Assembly (NCBI GenBank): GCA_036379395.1
Contig: DASVGR010000025.1
Coordinates: 1 to 31,384, forward strand
Reading direction: 5' to 3'
DNA from: Oleiagrimonas sp036379395
GTDB lineage: Bacteria > Pseudomonadota > Gammaproteobacteria > Xanthomonadales > Rhodanobacteraceae
Length of the DNA stretch: 31,384 nt
In this document: piece after piece, positions 31,227 through 31,384 of the stretch
How positions within the stretch are numbered: the stretch's first letter is position 1
How the letters are laid out: each line of letters starts with the position of its first letter
Notes under the pieces: generated by a model
What the model saw: only the letters and a program-made list of their open reading frames with translations
The model's database searches: none
What the model was told of the DNA's origin: nothing
Position numbers and translations under genes: made by a program

Positions 31227-31258
31227 CACAAGGGCCGAAGGCGACTTCGGCCCTTGTG
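31227..31258 (+). terminator. Hairpin downstream of attR, probably the ancestral tRNA-Phe terminator
   Basis: CACAAGGGCCGAAG/CTTCGGCCCTTGTG, a 14-bp perfect stem with loop GCGA. The U tract is poor (TCGTCT). Before integration it would have stood 8 bp after the tRNA CCA. Confidence 0.7.
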
Positions 31259-31338
31259 TCGTCTGGCTGATCCAGAGCCGCACGCGCATTGCGCGGCGCC
31301 GATACAATCGCGGCATCGTTGATTGCCGGAGCCATCAC

Positions 31339-31384
31339 ATGCTTGCCGCTTTTTCCGTCGCCCCCGCCGGCGGCCGCGCCGATG
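31339..31384 (+). CDS. N-terminal fragment of a chromosomal protein
   Basis: ATG 31339 with GGAG 8 bp upstream opens a frame reading MLAAFSVAPAGGRAD to the window edge. The opening resembles MTH1187/YkoF-type thiamine-binding proteins (typically MLAEFSI-P), but 15 residues are not enough to be sure. Confidence 0.45.
   Translation, partial: MLAAFSVAPAGGRAD

Overview
The window looks like a GC-rich gammaproteobacterial chromosome, most likely a xanthomonad-type lineage (Xanthomonadaceae or Rhodanobacteraceae). Reasons: the tgt-yajC-secD-secF cluster, the coaD/rsmD/ftsY neighbourhood, the amgK-murU cell-wall recycling pair, and short inverted extragenic repeats starting GTAGGAGCGCGCC. The taxon is inferred from gene content and style, not from a marker search.

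Positions 1 to about 20880 are chromosomal backbone. In order: an ABC exporter (permease start plus ATPase, minus strand); a TRIC-type channel; a translationally coupled pair of periplasmic c-type cytochromes (three haems, then two); a divergent exported amidase; a sulfur-related regulon of two YeeE/YedE membrane proteins behind a BigR/PigS-like ArsR regulator, with two dyad operators and a divergent AhpD-like protein; manC divergent from amgK-murU; a REP-like repeat cluster and a strong bidirectional terminator; the Sec accessory genes with tgt; a lipoprotein; coaD; rsmD divergent from ftsY; and an AsmA-like gene coupled to mutY.

Positions 20882-21953 hold an insertion sequence with about 21-bp terminal inverted repeats. 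Its DDE transposase is interrupted by one in-frame amber codon and ends inside the promoter of the next gene, tRNA-Phe (22030-22105).

Positions 22106-31218 form a complete-looking integrative element of 9.1 kb inserted in tRNA-Phe. It is bounded by a 49-bp direct repeat of the tRNA 3' end and carries a matching 22-bp integrase arm-site repeat near each end. All recognisable genes lie on the minus strand: tyrosine integrase, two small unknowns, an AlpA-like regulator, two small coupled ORFs, a primase-helicase, an iteron-like array (candidate origin), a strong terminator, a lone HK97-type major capsid gene, a chimeric gene joining the start of a tail-tip protein J to an HEAGH metallopeptidase, and a small membrane protein. 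The int-alpA-primase/helicase-origin order is that of phage satellites (PICI-like). The capsid gene without terminase, portal or protease, and the J/peptidase chimera, are the unusual parts and the best candidates for new biology.

After attR the host sequence resumes with a terminator that was probably the original tRNA-Phe terminator, then the start of another gene.
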